Assembly (NCBI GenBank): GCA_016303065.1
Contig: JAEDMJ010000046.1
Coordinates: forward strand, 1-13,735
Reading direction: 5' to 3'
From: Clostridiales bacterium
Lineage (GTDB): Bacteria > Bacillota > Clostridia > Oscillospirales > QAMX01
DNA: 13,735 nucleotides
A program made the translations under genes and the position numbers. Of this stretch, positions 11,864 to 13,735 are shown piece by piece. Under the pieces are notes generated by a model, which was not told the DNA's origin, searched no databases, and was given only the letters and a program-made list of their open reading frames with translations. How positions within the stretch are numbered: the stretch's first letter is position 1; every line of letters begins with the position of its first letter.

Positions 11864-13735
11864 TCAGTTTGCCTTGCCGAAGCTTTCCGCAAAGCGCTTG
11901 ATGTTCGACACGTTGACGATTCTGTCCATGCCTCCGTCCGAAGCGACGACAAGCGTCGGCGCGTTCTTTATGCCGTATTCCTGGGCGCGCGCCGGTTCCT
12001 CGTCGGCAAGAATCACGGTATACGGTACTCCGGCCTTGTCAAGGAAAAGCTTTGCCATTTTGCAGTTGGGGCAGGTCTTTGTCGCAAAGAGAACGTAGTG
12101 CGCGTTCCCTCCGACGGGTGCGGCGCAGGCTTCCCCGGCTTTCTCCGCCGCGGGAGCTTCCGGAGCGGTCTCCGGCGCCGCGGAGGGAACTCCGTCAAGC
12201 GCAAAGCCATAGCTTTCTCCTCCGACGCGCTTCATGGAATAAGCCGCGTCATAGACCTTTCTGTCCTTGAACTCCTGGCTCTTGCCGTCGTTCCAGTTCT
12301 GAACCGGGCGGTAGTAACCGGTTATGCGGCTGTAAACCTCAGTGGACGCGCCGCACACGGGACAGGTAAAGGCTTCTCCCGCGATGTATCCGTGTTCGCG
12401 GCAGACGGAATAAGTGGGCGAAAGCGTGTAATACGGCAGCTTATAGTTCTCCGCGATCTTGCGGACAAGCGCCGCCGCGCTTCTCCAGTCGGGAAGCTTC
12501 TCGCCGATAAAGGCGTGGAAGACCGTTCCGGAGGTGTAAAGGGTCTGAAGATCGTCCTGAATGTCCAGGGCGGCAAAAACGTCGTCCGTGTATCCGACCG
12601 GCAAATGGGAGCTGTTGGTATAATACGGAGTCTTGCCCTGTTCAGAGGCGGTGATGATGTCCGGGAAACGCTTACGGTCGTGCATGGCAAAGCGGTAGGA
12701 AGTCGATTCCGCCGGAGTGGCTTCAAGGTTGAACAGATCTCCGTACTTTTCCTGATAGTCGGAGAGGCGCTCGCGCATATGGTTGAGGACGTCCTTGGTA
12801 AACTCCTGGGTCTTCGGGTCGGTCATATCTGCGCGGAGCCACTTTGCGTTGAGTCCCGCCTCGTTCATGCCGACAAGGCCGATTGTGGAGAAGTGGTTTT
12901 TGAAGGTTCCGAGATATCTGCGGGTGTAGGGGTAGAGCCCCTCGTTCATGAGCTTTGTGATGACCTTGCGCTTCACGTCAAGGGAGCGCGCCGCAATGTC
13001 CATCAGGTGGTCAAGACGGGCATAAAAATCTGCCGGATCCTTTGCAAGATACGCGATTCTCGGCATATTCAGCGTGACGACGCCGATCGAACCGGTGCTT
13101 TCGCCGCTTCCGAAGAAGCCGCCGGATTTCTTTCTGAGTTCTCTGAGGTCGAGTCTCAGCCGGCAGCACATGCTTCGGATATCGCTGGGCTCCATGTCGC
13201 TGTTGATATAGTTGGAGAAATAGGGCGTGCCGTATTTTGAAGTCATCTCAAAGAGAAGCTTGTTGTTTTCGGTCTCGGACCAGTCAAAGTCGCGGGTGAT
13301 CGAATAGGTCGGGATCGGATACTGGAACCCGCGGCCGTTTGCATCGCCGTCGATCATCGTCTCGATAAACGCGCGGTTGATCATGTCCATCTCGGGCTTG
13401 CAGTCCTTGTACTTGAAGGGCATCTCCTTACCGCCGACAATGGCGTTCAGCTCGGCAAGGTCGTTCGGAACGGTCCAGTCGAGAGTGATGTTCGAAAACG
13501 GCGCCTGGGTTCCCCAGCGCGACGGAGTGTTCACGCCGTAAATGAAGCTTTCGATGCACTTTTTGACCTGGTCATAGGAAAGGTTGTCCGCCTTGACAAA
13601 CGGAGCAAGATATGTGTCGAAGGACGAGAACGCCTGGGCTCCGGCCCACTCGTTCTGCATGATGCCCAGGAAGTTGACCATCTGGTTGCAGAGCGTCGCA
13701 AGATGCCTTGCCGGAGAAGAGGTGATCTTTCCGGG
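11864..13735 (-). CDS. nrdD: Anaerobic ribonucleotide reductase fused to a redoxin, 5' end outside window
   Basis: Class III glycyl-radical enzyme that turns ribonucleotides into deoxyribonucleotides without oxygen. 623 residues are visible; the N-terminus, probably including an ATP-cone, lies beyond the window edge. Numbering from the Met at 13681: NTPSRWGTQAPFSN (51-64), SMCCRL (170-175, likely including the thiyl-radical cysteine), STGSIGVVTLNMPRIAY (195-211), zinc-site ligands CREH (427-430) and CPVC (440-443), and the glycyl-radical region RITGYYRPVQNWNDGK (452-467, Gly455). After an Ala/Pro/Glu-rich linker (about 498-525) comes a glutaredoxin-like domain with active site TCPNC (Cys537, Cys540) and a cis-proline at NAPTLV (573-578). 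The reductase part usually ends shortly after the glycyl site, so this is a real fusion. Formate-dependent enzymes have no such domain; a redoxin-driven type is likely. trxB follows after 19 bases. The activase gene nrdG is not in view. Confidence 0.95.
   Translation of the reverse strand, partial: PGKITSSPARHLATLCNQMVNFLGIMQNEWAGAQAFSSFDTYLAPFVKADNLSYDQVKKCIESFIYGVNTPSRWGTQAPFSNITLDWTVPNDLAELNAIVGGKEMPFKYKDCKPEMDMINRAFIETMIDGDANGRGFQYPIPTYSITRDFDWSETENNKLLFEMTSKYGTPYFSNYINSDMEPSDIRSMCCRLRLDLRELRKKSGGFFGSGESTGSIGVVTLNMPRIAYLAKDPADFYARLDHLMDIAARSLDVKRKVITKLMNEGLYPYTRRYLGTFKNHFSTIGLVGMNEAGLNAKWLRADMTDPKTQEFTKDVLNHMRERLSDYQEKYGDLFNLEATPAESTSYRFAMHDRKRFPDIITASEQGKTPYYTNSSHLPVGYTDDVFAALDIQDDLQTLYTSGTVFHAFIGEKLPDWRSAAALVRKIAENYKLPYYTLSPTYSVCREHGYIAGEAFTCPVCGASTEVYSRITGYYRPVQNWNDGKSQEFKDRKVYDAAYSMKRVGGESYGFALDGVPSAAPETAPEAPAAEKAGEACAAPVGGNAHYVLFATKTCPNCKMAKLFLDKAGVPYTVILADEEPARAQEYGIKNAPTLVVASDGGMDRIVNVSNIKRFAESFGKAN

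Noticed and set aside
11147..13240. 697-codon open frame on the plus strand opposite nrdD and trxB
   Set aside because: It runs antisense to two securely identified genes, has no ribosome site and gives a Ser/Arg-rich translation with no known domain. Biased codon use of the true genes explains the lack of stops.

Overview
The window looks like chromosomal DNA of an anaerobic, fairly GC-rich member of the Firmicutes (Clostridia-like). The evidence is the order rplU - prp - rpmA - obg, an L27 precursor with the Firmicutes-type N-terminal extension, an oxygen-sensitive class III ribonucleotide reductase, and good Shine-Dalgarno sequences with consensus sigma-A-type promoters. There are no insertion sequences, phage genes, CRISPR arrays, rRNAs or recognisable tRNAs.

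Left part (1-5804). A D-Ala-D-Ala ligase gene (ddl, 3' end cut off by the window edge) is transcribed leftwards. A strong divergent promoter starts a rightward four-gene catabolic-looking cluster: a Gfo/Idh/MocA protein that resembles the NAD-dependent GH109 glycosidases more than ordinary sugar dehydrogenases, a glycerate 2-kinase, a URO-D/methyltransferase superfamily protein, and an alpha/beta hydrolase of the acetyl-esterase type. A terminator lies between the second and third genes. A long perfect hairpin with a T tract ends the cluster. These genes probably process a substituted sugar or glycan fragment, but no substrate can be read from the sequence.

Middle (5834-8157). Everything from here on is on the minus strand. 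There is a small XRE-type helix-turn-helix protein and a 489-base gene-free stretch with three consecutive minus-strand terminator hairpins. Upstream of these is a translationally coupled ECF sigma factor / single-pass membrane protein pair, the latter a likely anti-sigma factor. A likely self-recognised ECF promoter lies in front of the sigma gene.

Right part (8316-13735). The ribosome-assembly operon rplU - prp - rpmA - obg runs from a consensus promoter (TTGACA, 17 bp, TATAAT) and a structured leader. Prp is the protease expected to trim the L27 N-terminus encoded next to it. Upstream of that operon, also on the minus strand, is an nrdD - trxB pair. The anaerobic ribonucleotide reductase (5' end cut off) carries its own C-terminal glutaredoxin-like domain. 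The adjacent thioredoxin-reductase-like flavoprotein lacks the usual NADPH-phosphate motif. Together they look like a self-contained electron path for deoxynucleotide synthesis that may not need formate. This is the most interesting system in the window.
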